Of a DNA stretch of 14,971 nt, positions 14,862-14,971 are shown piece after piece (the first letter of the stretch is position 1; each line of letters begins with the position of its first letter). Below the pieces are notes generated by a model. That model did not search any database. It was not told where the DNA came from and was given only the letters and a program-made list of their open reading frames with translations. This DNA comes from RGIG426 sp045600765 (lineage in GTDB: Bacteria; Bacillota; Clostridia; Oscillospirales; Acutalibacteraceae): positions 1-14,971 of the forward strand of contig JAZRYM010000031.1 in assembly GCA_045600765.1 (NCBI GenBank), given 5' to 3'. The position numbers and the translations under genes are program-made.

Positions 14862-14890
14862 ATTATACGGTAAAAAGCAATTTTCGTCAA
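14862..14890 (-). promoter_or_regulatory. Strong sigma-A promoter of the GT-C/GLUG gene
   Basis: On the minus strand TTGACG (14885-14890) and a consensus TATAAT (14862-14867) are 17 bp apart, with the start site near 14855 and a leader of about 28 nt. This fixes the ATG at 14827 as the start. Confidence 0.88.
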
Positions 14891-14901
14891 GGCATTTACG
14901 C

Positions 14902-14929
14902 AAAAAAATCCCCATCCTAAGGCCGGGAG
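14902..14929 (-). terminator. Probable terminator of a minus-strand gene beyond the right edge
   Basis: On the minus strand TCCCGGCC, loop TTA, GGATGGGG forms a stem with one G-A mismatch and G-T wobbles, then ATTTTTTT. The remaining bases to 14971 show no open frame or RNA I can name. Confidence 0.45.
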
Positions 14930-14971
14930 TTCGCAAGGAATATATTGTTTCTCGCCTAAAAATTCCCGTCT

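Noticed and set aside
14828..14890. N-terminal extension of the GT-C/GLUG protein to 14890
   Set aside because: It would begin inside the -35 element of a near-consensus promoter. The ATG at 14827 has AAAGGAGAGG.

Overview
The window looks like chromosomal DNA from a moderately GC-rich member of the Bacillota, most likely a clostridial or Oscillospiraceae-type lineage. The reasons are strong Shine-Dalgarno sites (AAAGGAGG type), near-consensus sigma-A promoters with 17-bp spacers, GTG and TTG starts, a UPF0735/PheB-type ACT regulator, an EF-G-like paralogue and a Bacillus-style aspartokinase. The taxon is inferred from protein character, not from a search. No phage, transposase, CRISPR array or resistance cassette is visible.

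Layout, left to right. An EF-G-like GTPase (minus, 23-2089) has its own promoter and a structured leader. Next is a minus-strand unit of the rRNA methyltransferase RlmB (4567-5328) followed by an 8-helix protein built like a P-type ATPase but lacking its catalytic motifs (2288-4516). An MBL-fold hydrolase of the COG1237 type (5434-6249) follows. A roughly 330-bp non-coding stretch with palindromic repeats (6250-6580) separates it from an AT-richer family 2 glycosyltransferase (6581-7540), which has its own promoter, operator-like palindrome and terminator. The aspartate-family operon reads right to left: ACT regulator (10136-10612), homoserine dehydrogenase (8887-10125), then aspartokinase lysC (7662-8867). 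lysC carries a perfectly placed internal ribosome-binding site for a separate beta subunit. Divergent from this operon are an MscS channel (10899-11699) and a tRNA-Ala(CGC) gene (11782-11857), both plus strand. Two strong terminator hairpins flank a heptamer repeat. The right part is one large membrane protein (12002-14827) joining a GT-C-like glycosyltransferase to a GLUG-like beta-helix domain.

Functionally, the ACT regulator-hom-lysC cluster commits aspartate to homoserine, and so to threonine and methionine, and to the lysine/diaminopimelate branch. A threonine- or homoserine-responsive regulator is plausible. RlmB and the EF-G-like factor concern the ribosome. The two glycosyltransferases suggest envelope polysaccharide or glycoprotein work, but they are not adjacent.

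The items most worth a second look are the degenerate P-type ATPase, the internal lysC start, the degenerate ACT domain of homoserine dehydrogenase, the GT-C/GLUG fusion and the perfect palindrome on the glycosyltransferase start site. I see no clearly new multi-gene system.
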